Source: Dactylosporangium vinaceum
GTDB taxonomy: Bacteria > Actinomycetota > Actinomycetes > Mycobacteriales > Micromonosporaceae
DNA: 64,000 nucleotides
NCBI RefSeq assembly: GCF_019904175.1
Contig: NZ_CP061913.1
Coordinates: 11,408,001 to 11,472,000 of the forward strand
Direction of reading: 5' to 3'
Under the pieces are notes generated by a model. That model saw only the letters and a program-made list of their open reading frames with translations, made no database searches and was not told the DNA's origin. Both the position numbers and the translations under genes were made by a program. Each line of letters opens with the position of its first letter. The first letter of the stretch is position 1. This document shows positions 17,076 to 26,302 of the stretch, piece by piece.

Positions 17076-18290
17076 GTGACCCAAGCGGACCCCGAGGCAG
17101 CGCCAGTCCTGGAGATCCAGCCGGACTATGCCGAGCTCCAGCGGCCACATGTTGCGGAGTGGTTTGGCCACCGGGTCTTCCCGGTCGTCTCTGCCTCTCG
17201 TACGGCGCTTCGCGACCAGACGGAGAAGCGGTGCCCGTTCCTGTCCAAAGCGTTTCACGAAGACCGGCAGTGCATCAAAGTCAACAAGGACGGCACGGGG
17301 CCGTCCCAGGGTGTCTGCACCATCAGCACGACCAGCAACGGCTCGCGGCAAGATTGGCTGGTATGCCCGGTACGGGCGTTGGACCAGGACCTGCTCCGTC
17401 CGATTGTCCGGCACCTGTACGCCGTGGCGCCGAACGACGAGATCATGTTGACCGCCGCATCCGGCTTGCAGAAGGCCGATGTGGCCGCGTCCGTCATTGC
17501 CGCCGTACGCCAAGGCCGGCAGCGCGTCTTCGTATATTTCGAAGCGAAGGCCGGCGGTGAGATCCAGTTCAAGGCGACCGCAGCGTCCCCGCTCATGTCG
17601 CTGGACACCACGGTCATCGAGTTGGTTGCACCTGCCGCCAACTCGACCGACCGCATGCCCTTCGCGCTGGGCCGCTACGCCGCGGTTGAGCTGCAGACCG
17701 CCGACATGCACGGCACATACGCCAAAGCGGTGCAAGCGCTGCGGAGCGCGCTCGACCTGCACCCGGCGCAGTTCCACCGCCAGCTGGCCGAAAATCCGGA
17801 GTGGCCCCGCCGGAAGATCGAAGGACCCAACATCGCCAACGTCTTCAAACGCACCTTCTACCAGATCGTCTTCAAGTTCCAGGTCACGAATCAAGATGAT
17901 TCAGCAGGGAGCGTCCTGGCGCTGCCGCAGCCGGTTTGGGACTCGTGGCGGAAATTCCTGGGCGATCCGCAGATTTCCCGGAATCTTGACGGGACAGGCA
18001 CTCTGCTCGACGATCCTTCCGCGGAGCCACGGAGTTGGATCTACGTCTTCGACGTTGCTGACCGGCCGGGACCCGGCGGTGGGGCGACTCCCGTCGAAGT
18101 TCGCGACCGCATTCGTACAGACGGGGCGACGCTGGCGCGGTTAGCGCTCGTCGTGTCTCCTGCCAGGGCGGTAGAGTTCGAAGTCCACCGCGGGGTCGTC
18201 ACGATCGCAAGGGACCGGCTGCGGAAGATGCTTCCGGTCCACCTCAGAACGGTCGACACGCAGGCTGATCTGCTTTCCGGCTTGGAGTAG
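17076..18290 (+). CDS. NotI-like type II restriction endonuclease
   Basis: This 404-residue protein resembles the NotI family. The N-terminal part has AEWFGHRVFP and CPFLSK, and four cysteines (C53, C66, C81, C97) in the spacing expected for the Cys4 iron site that NotI uses for DNA recognition. A PD-(D/E)XK-type core follows, with an acidic residue near 135 and VFVYFEAKAGGEIQFKA, which offers E156-x-K158 or E162-x-Q164 as catalytic residues. GTG 17076 is chosen because of the -10-like hexamer six bases upstream. The divergent neighbour is a methyltransferase. NotI cuts GCGGCCGC, and such sites exist in this window (2284, 14920), so the site should be methylated if the specificity is the same. 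The specificity itself is not proven. Confidence 0.8.
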   Translation: MTQADPEAAPVLEIQPDYAELQRPHVAEWFGHRVFPVVSASRTALRDQTEKRCPFLSKAFHEDRQCIKVNKDGTGPSQGVCTISTTSNGSRQDWLVCPVRALDQDLLRPIVRHLYAVAPNDEIMLTAASGLQKADVAASVIAAVRQGRQRVFVYFEAKAGGEIQFKATAASPLMSLDTTVIELVAPAANSTDRMPFALGRYAAVELQTADMHGTYAKAVQALRSALDLHPAQFHRQLAENPEWPRRKIEGPNIANVFKRTFYQIVFKFQVTNQDDSAGSVLALPQPVWDSWRKFLGDPQISRNLDGTGTLLDDPSAEPRSWIYVFDVADRPGPGGGATPVEVRDRIRTDGATLARLALVVSPARAVEFEVHRGVVTIARDRLRKMLPVHLRTVDTQADLLSGLE

Positions 18291-18298
18291 AGCTACGG

Positions 18299-18316
18299 GG
18301 TACTGACAGCAGTACC
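18299..18316. terminator. Short hairpin after the NotI-like gene
   Basis: GGTACTG-ACAG-CAGTACC forms a perfect 7-bp stem nine bases after the stop. It has no T-run, which is common for actinobacterial terminators. Confidence 0.4.
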
Positions 18317-18358
18317 AACCGGCCGGGCGGGTTCCGCCGTCAGCTCCATGCCCGCTGC

Positions 18359-18994
18359 TCAGCTTTTCCGGCCCGCTGGCGACGTTGCGGTGGCGGGCAG
18401 GTGCAGCAGGTCAGCACGTACGGCGGCGAGGACACCGGCGTCGGTGTCGTCTTGGCCGTGGTGTTCGCCGCAGGGGCAGAACGTCCACGCGCCGTCCTGG
18501 AGTTGGTCGCGCAGGACTTCCAGGGTCGCGCGGGACCAAGCGGCTACGTCGGCGCCGACCGTGACGAAGGGGGTGTCGGGCGGGGCGTCGCGGATGGCCA
18601 GCCCGAGACCCGACACGGCCTCGCCGGCACGGCGGAGGTCCAGCACGGGCTGTGGCCGCTGCTGGTCGCCGTTGATCGCGGCGTAGATCACCGCTTGGCC
18701 GAGCGCGGCGAGCAGCCGGGCGGCGACCCGCACCGCGAGATGCTCCGGCGGCCCAGTGGGCGCAGCCCGTTGCTGCACCTCGGCCATCATCGCCGTCGCG
18801 GTGGCCCGGCCCCAGTCCTCGTCGATGTAGCTGCGCAGCACAGTCTGCGGAGTGATCCGCAGTTGGGCGGCGATGGCGTCGATCCGCTGCTGCAGTTCTT
18901 CGGCCACCACGGCCTGGTCGACGCTGCCGCCGAGGGCGTCGACGGTGGCAATGAAGTCGTCGACGAGCCTGGCGAACTTGCCTCGTCGGGCCAT
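18359..18994 (-). CDS. Hypothetical protein with C-terminal CPCG motif
   Basis: This 211-residue protein begins at ATG 18994, with GGAGG spaced eight bases upstream. It is helical, starts MARRGKFARLVDDFIATVDAL, and has a histidine/cysteine cluster FCPCGEHHGQ near residue 185 that could bind a metal. I do not recognise the family. It converges on the NotI-like gene and diverges from the gene at 19185, so it probably belongs to the accessory region and not to the restriction system. Confidence 0.7.
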   Translation of the reverse strand: MARRGKFARLVDDFIATVDALGGSVDQAVVAEELQQRIDAIAAQLRITPQTVLRSYIDEDWGRATATAMMAEVQQRAAPTGPPEHLAVRVAARLLAALGQAVIYAAINGDQQRPQPVLDLRRAGEAVSGLGLAIRDAPPDTPFVTVGADVAAWSRATLEVLRDQLQDGAWTFCPCGEHHGQDDTDAGVLAAVRADLLHLPATATSPAGRKS

Positions 18995-19184
18995 GCGGTC
19001 CTCCAGATTGGCGGTTCCCCAGTGTGGCACCACCTTCAACATCCAGGACACTACGAGGGCATGCTGGCCGCCGGAACGGATCGCTGCGATCCGGGCCGGC
19101 TGGCCGAGAGCCGCGGCGGGCGCCAGGCAGCGTACGGTGCGCAGACGGTGCGATCAGGCACATGGGGCCAGGAAGGGACGAGCC

Positions 19185-19808
19185 GTGGCAAGAGCACGGG
19201 GAAGCGGCAAGCGACCGGGCATCCGCTCGCTCAGCGTGGCTGACCGGGTGATCGTGCTCGGCCGTGCCGCTCGGCTGGTTAACCAGGTCAACGAGGGCCG
19301 GGCAGGCTGTATCGAGGGCGTGGCGCTGCTGGACCGCGTCGCTCGGCTGGTCGAGGTCCGGGCGGAGCCGCTCGCGGTGGCGGTCGCCGCGCAGGGCCCT
19401 GCCGGCACCTGTGTCCTCGGCGACGCCGTCCGCGACATGGTCCCGCTCGCCGACGGCGGCCGGGTGGTGCGCGGGCCGCACTTCGACCCGGCCCGGTGGA
19501 ACGGCGCCGGTCACCTGGTCCTGTACGCCGCGCAGGCTGGCTGGTGGTTCGACCCGACGCTAGACCAAGTGAGCCGGATGACCGGCCTGCCCGGCGGCAC
19601 CCTGATGCAGCAGATCACGCCCGAGGAGATCAGCAGCGGCGACCTGCCGTTCGAGATCGGCGGCGGGCAGGTGCTCTACCGGGTGGTGCGGGCCGACACG
19701 ACCTGGCAGGCGGCGTACAACGCCGAATACGCCCGCCTCGGCGGCATCGCGCGAGCGGCGACTCAGCGGGCGCTGGAGTTGGAGGGCTTCGACGAGGACC
19801 TGATCTGA
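19185..19808 (+). CDS. Hypothetical protein
   Basis: This 207-residue protein starts at GTG 19185, with AGGAAGGG nine bases upstream. It opens with a basic stretch (RARGSGKRPG) and has no membrane segment or catalytic signature that I recognise. Codon use fits the genome. Its last 46 bases overlap the 3' end of the convergent SOS-type gene, so the two transcripts are antisense at their ends. Confidence 0.65.
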   Translation: MARARGSGKRPGIRSLSVADRVIVLGRAARLVNQVNEGRAGCIEGVALLDRVARLVEVRAEPLAVAVAAQGPAGTCVLGDAVRDMVPLADGGRVVRGPHFDPARWNGAGHLVLYAAQAGWWFDPTLDQVSRMTGLPGGTLMQQITPEEISSGDLPFEIGGGQVLYRVVRADTTWQAAYNAEYARLGGIARAATQRALELEGFDEDLI

Positions 19809-20176
19809 GCTGCGGCAAGTTCGTCGCTGCTGGTGACCGGTCGCTCTCGTCGGCCTCCGATCGGTTCGGGACTGTAGACCTTGACCCGCCAGCGGGCCTG
19901 CTCGCGTCGATCCGGGTCCCAGGTCGGCAGCGGCGCCAGGTGCCGGCTGAGGGCGTAGATCGCCACGGTGGCGGTCCGCGCGTCCGCCTCACAGCTGTAG
20001 CGGTGCATTACGTGCCCACCGTCGCTGGCGCGCCGCCGGCAGTCCGCAAGCTCGAGCGTCCACACGCCGGAGCCGTCCATCGTCTCTTCCAGCCGGATGA
20101 ACAGGTGCCGGACCGGGTCACGGTCGTTCCCAGTGATCAACCAGCCGGCCTCACGCAGCTGCGGGATACCCACCAT
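19763..20176 (-). CDS. Small protein behind a LexA box, candidate SOS gene
   Basis: The 137-residue product begins MVGIPQLREAGWLITGND. It shows mixed beta/alpha character and two nearby cysteines but no family I recognise. ATG 20176 is preceded by a -10-like GATACT eight bases upstream and by a perfect LexA palindrome at 20189-20204, so the promoter would be blocked by LexA until DNA damage. The longer frame to 20281 would run through this operator and is rejected. An SOS-induced accessory function is inferred from the operator only. Confidence 0.65.
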   Translation of the reverse strand: MVGIPQLREAGWLITGNDRDPVRHLFIRLEETMDGSGVWTLELADCRRRASDGGHVMHRYSCEADARTATVAIYALSRHLAPLPTWDPDRREQARWRVKVYSPEPIGGRRERPVTSSDELAAAQIRSSSKPSNSSAR

Positions 20177-20482
20177 CCGACCACAGTATCGAACACAGGT
20201 TCGACTGCGGCATCGTTTCGGGGCGTCACCTATCGGCCGATCCGGGGTGACTGTCCACGCTAAATGACGGATCTCGTCCATCAGAGTTGGCGGATCGGCC
20301 AGCTGGTAGAAGCTAGATCGAGCCGTCCGGCTGCGGGGTGAAAGCCAGTCTGCAACCCGCGATCAAGTCCGGGAGTCAGGCCGCAACCAGCAGCTGTACC
20401 CTCAATGGGGTCAGATGGCCATCGATACGACGTCTTCCCGTTCAGCCGCCGTAGCCCACCGCAAGCACGGAAAGGTGACACG
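20177..20482. promoter_or_regulatory. Divergent spacer containing a perfect LexA box (20189-20204)
   Basis: TCGAAC-ACAG-GTTCGA is a perfect palindrome and fits the Gram-positive/actinobacterial SOS box (TCGAAC-N4-GTTCGA). It ends 13 bases before the ATG of the small gene at 20176, placing it over the promoter. The rest of the spacer (to 20482) is gene-free. AAAGGTG at 20471-20477 serves the plus-strand gene at 20483. Confidence 0.8.
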
Positions 20483-21004
20483 ATGAACAGCGACGCGGCT
20501 GAGCCGTTGATGCCGCGGGACATCGAATTGTTGAGACTGGCCGCCGACGTGCGGGTCGTGCCCGAGACGCTGGTGCTGCCCTCGGGTCGCGTACTCGGCG
20601 GAGCCGAGCTACAGGACCTCCTTGCCTTCTACGGCCCGGCGCCCGGCCAAGCCTTTTGGTCCGCCGAGCGGAGGCGGCGCTATGAGCAGGATCTCGCAGA
20701 CCTTGAGAATCCCGTGGAGGCACTCCGCAAGGCCCGACGACGGTACTGGACAGGGACCGCAATGCCGATGATCGGCACGATCGCAGGCGTGCCTGTCGTG
20801 GCGGCGATGGTCGTTTGGCTGGCACCGGAGTATGTCGAGGCGTACGCCCGATGGCCGGGGCTTCTGGTTCTGGTCGGTTGCATCGGCCTCTTCGGGTTCG
20901 CGGCTTGGTTCAGCGGTAACACGGTCTACAGGACCCTTGGATCCTATCGACGGCTCCTGGAGCATGGCCTCGACCAGCAGCGGACAAGCCCAAACAACCC
21001 GTAG
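20483..21004 (+). CDS. Small membrane protein with two transmembrane segments
   Basis: This 173-residue protein has a soluble N-terminal half with an acidic/arginine-rich helical stretch (RRRRYEQDLADLENPVEAL). Two hydrophobic helices follow, at about 96-116 (IGTIAGVPVVAAMVVWLA) and 125-145 (LLVLVGCIGLFGFAAWF), and then a short cytoplasmic tail. ATG 20483 has AAAGGTGA upstream. I do not recognise the family. Two-helix membrane proteins are common effectors in defence loci, but nothing here proves that role. Confidence 0.7.
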   Translation: MNSDAAEPLMPRDIELLRLAADVRVVPETLVLPSGRVLGGAELQDLLAFYGPAPGQAFWSAERRRRYEQDLADLENPVEALRKARRRYWTGTAMPMIGTIAGVPVVAAMVVWLAPEYVEAYARWPGLLVLVGCIGLFGFAAWFSGNTVYRTLGSYRRLLEHGLDQQRTSPNNP

Positions 21005-21310
21005 CCGACACGCGCGCAGCCTTGGGTGTGAACGAGGTCATCGTCGCGATCAAGGCACACGAACACCCCAGTACGAGCCGTGACCGTACGACGATCGGGA
21101 CGACGTCTCCACGTTCTCGCCGTAGCGTGTCGCCGGCTGCTCGCGCACCGTGCGGGTCGCCCGGATCGCCGGCAACGCACACCGATGCCGCCACCGAGGT
21201 CGGTACGGTGAACGGGACGCACTCGGCAACCGGCCGACGCATGAAGGCACCTGTGGATTCCACGTCGAGTTCATTGCCGGCGGAACAGCACGGGCGGAAG
21301 GCGGGCATTT
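21005..21310. other. Spacer without a recognisable gene
   Basis: I see no coding region with a credible start and no strong hairpin. It presumably carries the promoter of the gene at 21311. Confidence 0.4.
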
Positions 21311-22000
21311 GTGAGCAGACGCAAAGGCACCGGCGCGCGGCGAGTCGGCAATCCCGCGAACCGCCCCGGCGGCGGCCCACGCGTCGGTCCTGCCACCAGC
21401 TCAGGCCCTGCCTCTGAACTCAAGCAACTCGGTGCCCAGTTCGCAGCCGTGACCGGTGCTGCGATGCAGCCGGTGCAGATCGCGTGCGGCGTGGTCCACG
21501 CGACATGGCGCGCCGCGCTCGAACCCTGGCACGCCCGACTGATCCACGATCACGAGATGGCTTACCTCAACATCGCTACGACCATCCACGTCACTTCGCA
21601 CTGCGACCTAGACGCCATCGCATGGGACGCGATCGGAGCCGTGCTGCAGGACCCGGACCGCGATGCGCTGCCCGGCCGGACCGCTGGCGCACTGCTCGGT
21701 GACAACTGGTCGGCGTTCACCGCCGACCTCGCCGACCTGATCGACGACGCTCGGGCCAAGCCGCCGCTGGCGATGGCTGCCTGGGCCCACCTCATGTGCG
21801 GCGACTGGTGGGGCATGCCCGGCTTTGACGAGCAGGTCGACGCCGTCGTCCGCTCCGGCCGGGTCACCCGGTTTCCCGGCACCGGTGAGGCGTTGGCGCG
21901 CCTGCTGCGCGACGACCCGCTTGCGGTGCCGCTGCAGGTGTGGCAGGAGATCGTTCCGGAAGGCAACGGCTTGCGCTGGTCCGACCATCAGTCCGGGTAG
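21311..22000 (+). CDS. Hypothetical protein with a basic N-terminus
   Basis: The 229-residue product starts at GTG 21311. A basic, Gly/Pro-rich leader of about 30 residues (SRRKGTGARRVGNPANRPGG) precedes a globular helical domain rich in tryptophan and histidine. That domain includes HATWRAALEPWHARLIHDHEM and LIDDARAKPPLAMAAWAHLM. I recognise no enzyme signature. It stands alone between the membrane protein and the helicase, pointing toward the helicase. Confidence 0.65.
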   Translation: MSRRKGTGARRVGNPANRPGGGPRVGPATSSGPASELKQLGAQFAAVTGAAMQPVQIACGVVHATWRAALEPWHARLIHDHEMAYLNIATTIHVTSHCDLDAIAWDAIGAVLQDPDRDALPGRTAGALLGDNWSAFTADLADLIDDARAKPPLAMAAWAHLMCGDWWGMPGFDEQVDAVVRSGRVTRFPGTGEALARLLRDDPLAVPLQVWQEIVPEGNGLRWSDHQSG

Positions 22001-22119
22001 CCCGGAATCGCATCCGACTACAGGAGCGCGGCGAGTCCCGATCGGTTGTATACCCTTGGGTCAGCCACGGGCGCCGACGCGATGGTGCGGCAGGCCGCGT
22101 ACGGAGGGGTCGTCTCAGG

Positions 22120-24424
22120 TCAACCGGTCCGCCAGGTCGGGGACAGGTCGTCGAGTGCGGTGATGCGTTCGGTGGGCATCCGGCCGTCGCGAAGAGCGCG
22201 CCGCTGCTGAGCTAGCCACCGGCCGAGCGGGTACCCGTCGCCGGTGCGGTACGCGCTCGGCACGTGCAGATGGCCGTGGGTCTGGTGGTAGCGGCGGGCG
22301 GCGGCCACGCCGACGTTGAAGCGGTGTGTGCGGTTGTTCCAGATCATGCCGACGGCTTCCAGCGCGGCGATGCGGTCGGCGGCGAGGCTGCCGCGCTTGT
22401 AGAGCATGCGTTGGGCGACGATGAATTGGCCGAGGCGGTAGCCGTCGGCCTCGGTGTGCTCGTCGGGGACCTGCAGGTGGTGGTGGCGGGCGTGGTAGGC
22501 GGTCGCGGCGGTGATGCCGCGCTGCCACATCGCCTCGTACGGGTGCCATTCGATGCCGAGCGCTTCGAGGACGGTGGCGCGGTCGGCGGGGATCCGCCCG
22601 GCGGTGTACTGCTTGCGCTGCATTCGGATCCAGGACCCGAGCGGGTACCCGTCGGCGGTGACGTGGTCCGGCGGGACTCGCAGGTGGCCTTCACGGGCGC
22701 GGTAGGCGGTGGCGTGGTCGAGACCGGCCTGCCAGCGGGTCCCAGCGCATGCCGAGGGAGTCCAGGGCGGTGATGCGGGTAGCGGGCAGAACGCCTTGGC
22801 GGCGGGCTTTGCGTTGGTGGTGCAGCCACCGGCCGAGCGGGTAGCCGGTGTCGGTGACGTGCTCGACGAGGACGTCGAGGTGGCCGTGGGCGGCGTGGTA
22901 GGCGGTGGCCGCGCCGTAGCCTTCCCACCAGGGTGAGGTGGTCGCGGTGACGAGCCGGACGGTGAGATGTTGTAGGTACTGCTCGACGTCATAGCTGTCC
23001 GGCACCCTGACCACAATCTTGTCCGGCAACCTCCACCGGTCGGCGTCGCCGTATTGGCGTCGCAGGTCCAAGGCGGCGGCGAGGGTCTCGTCGTGGGCCC
23101 GCATTGCGCGTACGACGTCCCAGACGGTGTGGTAGCCGGCCAGGTCGGCCTCTGCGGCGGCGTGCGCGTCGGCGGTGGGTGTGTCGGCGGCGAGGACCGG
23201 CACCAGGATGGTCGCGATGCCGCTGCCGGCCGGGTTGCGGCGTAGCGCCCGTCCGACGGCCTGGACGATGTCGGTCGGCGAGGTCTTCGGGTGGGCGAAC
23301 ACGACCGAGTCGACGGCGGGGACGTCGACGCCTTCGCCGAGGCAGCGGGCGTTGGACACCACGCTCCACCCGCTGCCGGGTGGGTCGGCGAGGTCGGTCA
23401 GCACCGCTCGGCGGTAGGCGGTGTCGTGGCGGCCGTCGATGTGGTGGCAGGTCAGCGGCCGGTCGGGCCGGATGCCGTCCGGCATGGCGGCGAGGATCTC
23501 GGGCATCGCGTCGGTGAACGCGCGGGAGGTGGCGATGCGTGGGTGGTAGACGATCGTGCGGCGGAGGTCGAACTCCGTCGCGGCGCGGGCCAGCGCGGTG
23601 ACGACCATCGCCATCCGCAACGGCCCGTCCTCGCCCTCGGTGCCGTCGACGGTGACGCGGGACCGGCCGGTGCCGGTGAGCGTGCGCAGCACGGGCAGCA
23701 GTTCGGCCCGGGTGACCGCGACGATCGCGATCCGGTAGTCGTCCAGCCAGCCATCGGCAATGGCCTGGGCGAACGGGTAGCGGGCCAGCACCGGTCCGAA
23801 CACGGCGGGGTCGTCCATGGACAGCACCGCTTCGCTGTCGCCGGTGTCGCCGAGGCGTGGGGTGGCGGTCAGGTACAGGCGGCGATGGGCCGGCAGCGTG
23901 GTGTCGCTGTGCAGCAGGGCGGTGTGTTTGCTGTCGCGGCCGGCGGTGTGGTGGGCCTCGTCGACGACGAGGATGTCGGCGCTGCGACCGGCGCGGCGCA
24001 GCCCGTCTCCGAGATGCCCTGCGGACACCTGGGTGGTGACGATCAGCCGCCGGCCAGGTGCGGGTTCGGCGAGCCAGGCGGCGATCCTGTCGGGGTCGGT
24101 GGTGGTTGCGGCCGGAAGGTCTGCGGCTAGCACGGCGGGGTCGGTGACGCCGTCGTCGCCGCACACCGCCAGGACGCGGTCGGTCGCGGTGTGCCAGGCG
24201 TGCAAGGTCTGGGCGAGCAGCGTGATGGTCGGGCAGGCCACGACCGCGATGCCGTCGGCCGGGCACACACGCATCGCGATGTGCGCGGCGGCGATCGTCT
24301 TGCCGGTGCCGCACGCGGCGATGATCTGTCCCCGCCCGCCCACGGCCAGGGCGGCGGAAGCCGCACCGACCGCGGGGATCTGCCATCCCTGCGCGTCCGG
24401 CAACCCGGTGATGTCCCGTTGCAT
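22120..24424 (-). pseudogene. DEAH-box helicase with helicase-associated repeats, frameshifted near 22740
   Basis: The first frame (24424 to 22691) encodes an SF2 helicase. Visible motifs are AACGTGKT (Walker A, about 36-43), VVDEAHHTA (DEAH), YLTATPR (motif III), GVDVPAVD and QAVGRALRR (motif VI). It is followed by one helicase-associated (HA) repeat of the type W..G...A..YH..HGHL.VP. The frame then shifts at GMRWDP, and three more HA repeats continue in another frame (about 22740 to 22120). CGCTGG occurs twice at the break, so slippage or deletion between short repeats is likely. If real, the shift removes most of the HA array but leaves the ATPase intact. A sequencing error cannot be excluded. 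Such helicases occur in defence and plasmid regions. Confidence 0.8.
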
Positions 24425-24875
24425 CGCGCCGCCACCTTCGCCACCTCATCGGCCCGTGTCGCCACCTGGCGCGCCGCCATCCGCACCCCATGTCAGGGGC
24501 GCTGCGATAGGGCGTCACGCGCACATGTACGGCGGATCGGGCCACACACGTCATCGATCGGCTTGCATGGAACCGTGGTTGCGGGCAGGGTCCAAGTCGT
24601 CGGGTACATCGCGTCGGTGTGGCGGCGCGACCGGCGCCGCTATGCGTGACTGGGCTGCGCCCTCGCGTCGCGCTGGCGCGGTGAAACGGGTGGCCGGTCC
24701 CAGCTGCGGCGGGTCGTTCCTCGCCGGTCCCGACACGATCTGGATCTGGCGTCGGGGTTCGCGGCGTCGGTGGGTTCGTTGGACGGCGAAGACCGGCACC
24801 ACCCCCGTGGGTGCCAGTCTTCGCGAGAGGCTTAGGCGTGCGCGTCGTGCTGGCGGTCGGCGTTGGGCGATCTGC
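24425..24875. other. Spacer with a terminator but no gene
   Basis: No convincing coding region is present. The only clear structure is the hairpin at 24786-24824. This spacer separates the defence-like island from the pilus locus. Confidence 0.45.
24786..24824 (-). terminator. Rho-independent-like terminator
   Basis: GCGAAGAC-C-GGCACC pairs with GGTGCC-A-GTCTTCGC (14 pairs, one mismatch), 52 bases beyond the stop of the gene at 24876. No T-tract is visible, as is usual in actinobacteria. Confidence 0.65.
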
Positions 24876-25241
24876 CTACTGGGTGGGCCGGGGGTCGGGC
24901 TGCACGGCAGTGGCGATGGCGGCCAGGATCGCCTGTTCGTCGCCACTGTCGACGTGCAGGACCGCGTGCAGGACGATGCGCTGCACGGCGGGAGGCACGT
25001 CGGGGGTGAGCCGGACCATCCAGGTCGGGTCGCCGTCGTCGTTGCGCCAGCGCAGTCGCGCTTCCAGGTGGCGGATCTCGTCGATGGTGGCCAGGACACC
25101 GCCGCCGTCCGGGTGGGCGTAGGTGATGATGCCGTCGACGGCGTCACCGGCGGTGTAGCCGAGTGCGGCGAGGTCGTCGATGAGGGCGCCGTACGGGTCG
25201 TCGGTGGTGGGGTCGTCGGGGTCGATCCTCGTAGCGATCAC
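24876..25241 (-). CDS. Hypothetical acidic protein
   Basis: This 121-residue protein begins at GTG 25241 with GGAAGGA nine bases upstream, in preference to a longer frame. It starts IATRIDPDDPTTDDPYGALIDDLAALGY and ends in a helical stretch. No family was recognised. It is the last gene of the leftward series that includes the pilus locus and is followed by a strong hairpin. Confidence 0.7.
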   Translation of the reverse strand: MIATRIDPDDPTTDDPYGALIDDLAALGYTAGDAVDGIITYAHPDGGGVLATIDEIRHLEARLRWRNDDGDPTWMVRLTPDVPPAVQRIVLHAVLHVDSGDEQAILAAIATAVQPDPRPTQ

Positions 25242-25414
25242 AAGCGGTCCTTCCGTCGCGCCGACACCGTCGTGTGCCGGCTGCGACGAATGAAGCGACG
25301 ACTTCCACCGCGAAGCCAAGTCAACCCTCGTGCCGCCTTGACGTGTGGTACCCGCCCCGGCCCGTGGGACGGCCGGGACTCTGCCGCAAGTCGGCGCGGC
25401 GGTGACGCGTTGGC

Positions 25415-26302
25415 TCAGGTGACCCGCAGCAGCGCCCGGACGCGGTCGTGGTGGAGGTGCAGGGCGGCGAGCCGGTCGGTGCGGACCGCCCCGTGTGGCA
25501 GGGCGCGGTGCATGCGGACCTCACGGCAGTACAGCAGGGCGGCGTTGACGGCGAAGGCGGCGTCGATGCCGGTGGCTGCGGCCCGGTCGGTGATGGCGTG
25601 GGCGAGGGTGGGTGCGGCGTGCGCGCCGACGGTGTACAGCACCGCGAGATCCCAGCCGGGCAGGTACCGGCCGGCGTGTTCCCAGTCGACGAGGCTGACG
25701 GTGCCGCGGTCGAGGAGCACGTTGGCCGGGAGCGGATCGCCGTGCGCTCCGACCAGATGCCCACCGGACCGGGTGAGCATCTGTGCGAGTGCGGTGTGCT
25801 CGGTGTCGTCGAGCAGGCCGGTGTCGTGCTCGTCGGCGAGGCGGGCCGGGTAGTCCACGGGGTCGGGCAGCGGCAGTTGCGGTTGCCAGGCGGCGACGCG
25901 GTCGAGGGTGTCCAGGAGCCGGTCGACGGCGGCTGATGGCAGGTCGGTGTTGAGGTGGCGGTGGTCGTGCAGGCGTTCGCCGGGGAGCTGGGTGAGGACG
26001 GTGAGCCGGTCGTCGTAGCCGAGGAGCCGGGGTGCAGGTACCGGTGGCGGGTCGGTGTCGAAGCGGCGGTAGACGGCGAGTTCTTGGTCGCGTCGGGCGA
26101 CCCAATAGGCGTCGTCGGTGGTGCACAGCTTGGCCACGACCGGGGCGCCGTCGCGGATGCCGGCGGCGACGATGGCCTTGTCGGTGTGGTGCAGCCGGGC
26201 GGTGAGCCGTACGCCGGCGCGGTCGGCGCGGTGCCGCAACTCAGTCCAGTCGTCCTCGACCGCGGGGTCCGCGAGGCGGTCTGGGTCGGTGCTGCTCGTC
26301 AT
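25415..26302 (-). CDS. APH/choline-kinase-fold phosphotransferase
   Basis: This 295-residue protein belongs to the aminoglycoside phosphotransferase/kinase-like fold. The catalytic (Brenner) loop is VGAHGDPLPANVLLD (HGD...N, about 193-207) and the Mg2+-binding loop is LVDWEHAG (about 213-219). The N-lobe lysine is probably in PVVAKLCTTD. The start overlaps the prepilin peptidase stop by four bases (ATGA), so the two are translationally coupled. Genuine drug resistance is not implied: many actinobacterial relatives phosphorylate small molecules or are uncharacterised. A kinase fused genetically to a prepilin peptidase is unusual. Confidence 0.88.
   Translation of the reverse strand: MTSSTDPDRLADPAVEDDWTELRHRADRAGVRLTARLHHTDKAIVAAGIRDGAPVVAKLCTTDDAYWVARRDQELAVYRRFDTDPPPVPAPRLLGYDDRLTVLTQLPGERLHDHRHLNTDLPSAAVDRLLDTLDRVAAWQPQLPLPDPVDYPARLADEHDTGLLDDTEHTALAQMLTRSGGHLVGAHGDPLPANVLLDRGTVSLVDWEHAGRYLPGWDLAVLYTVGAHAAPTLAHAITDRAAATGIDAAFAVNAALLYCREVRMHRALPHGAVRTDRLAALHLHHDRVRALLRVT

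Noticed and set aside
22735..22745. Programmed ribosomal frameshifting in the helicase gene
   Set aside because: No slippery heptamer or downstream pseudoknot was seen. A deletion at the repeated CGCTGG is simpler.
25415..26302. Calling the APH-fold protein an antibiotic-resistance gene
   Set aside because: The fold is shared by many kinases of other substrates, and the neighbouring pilus genes give no support for resistance.
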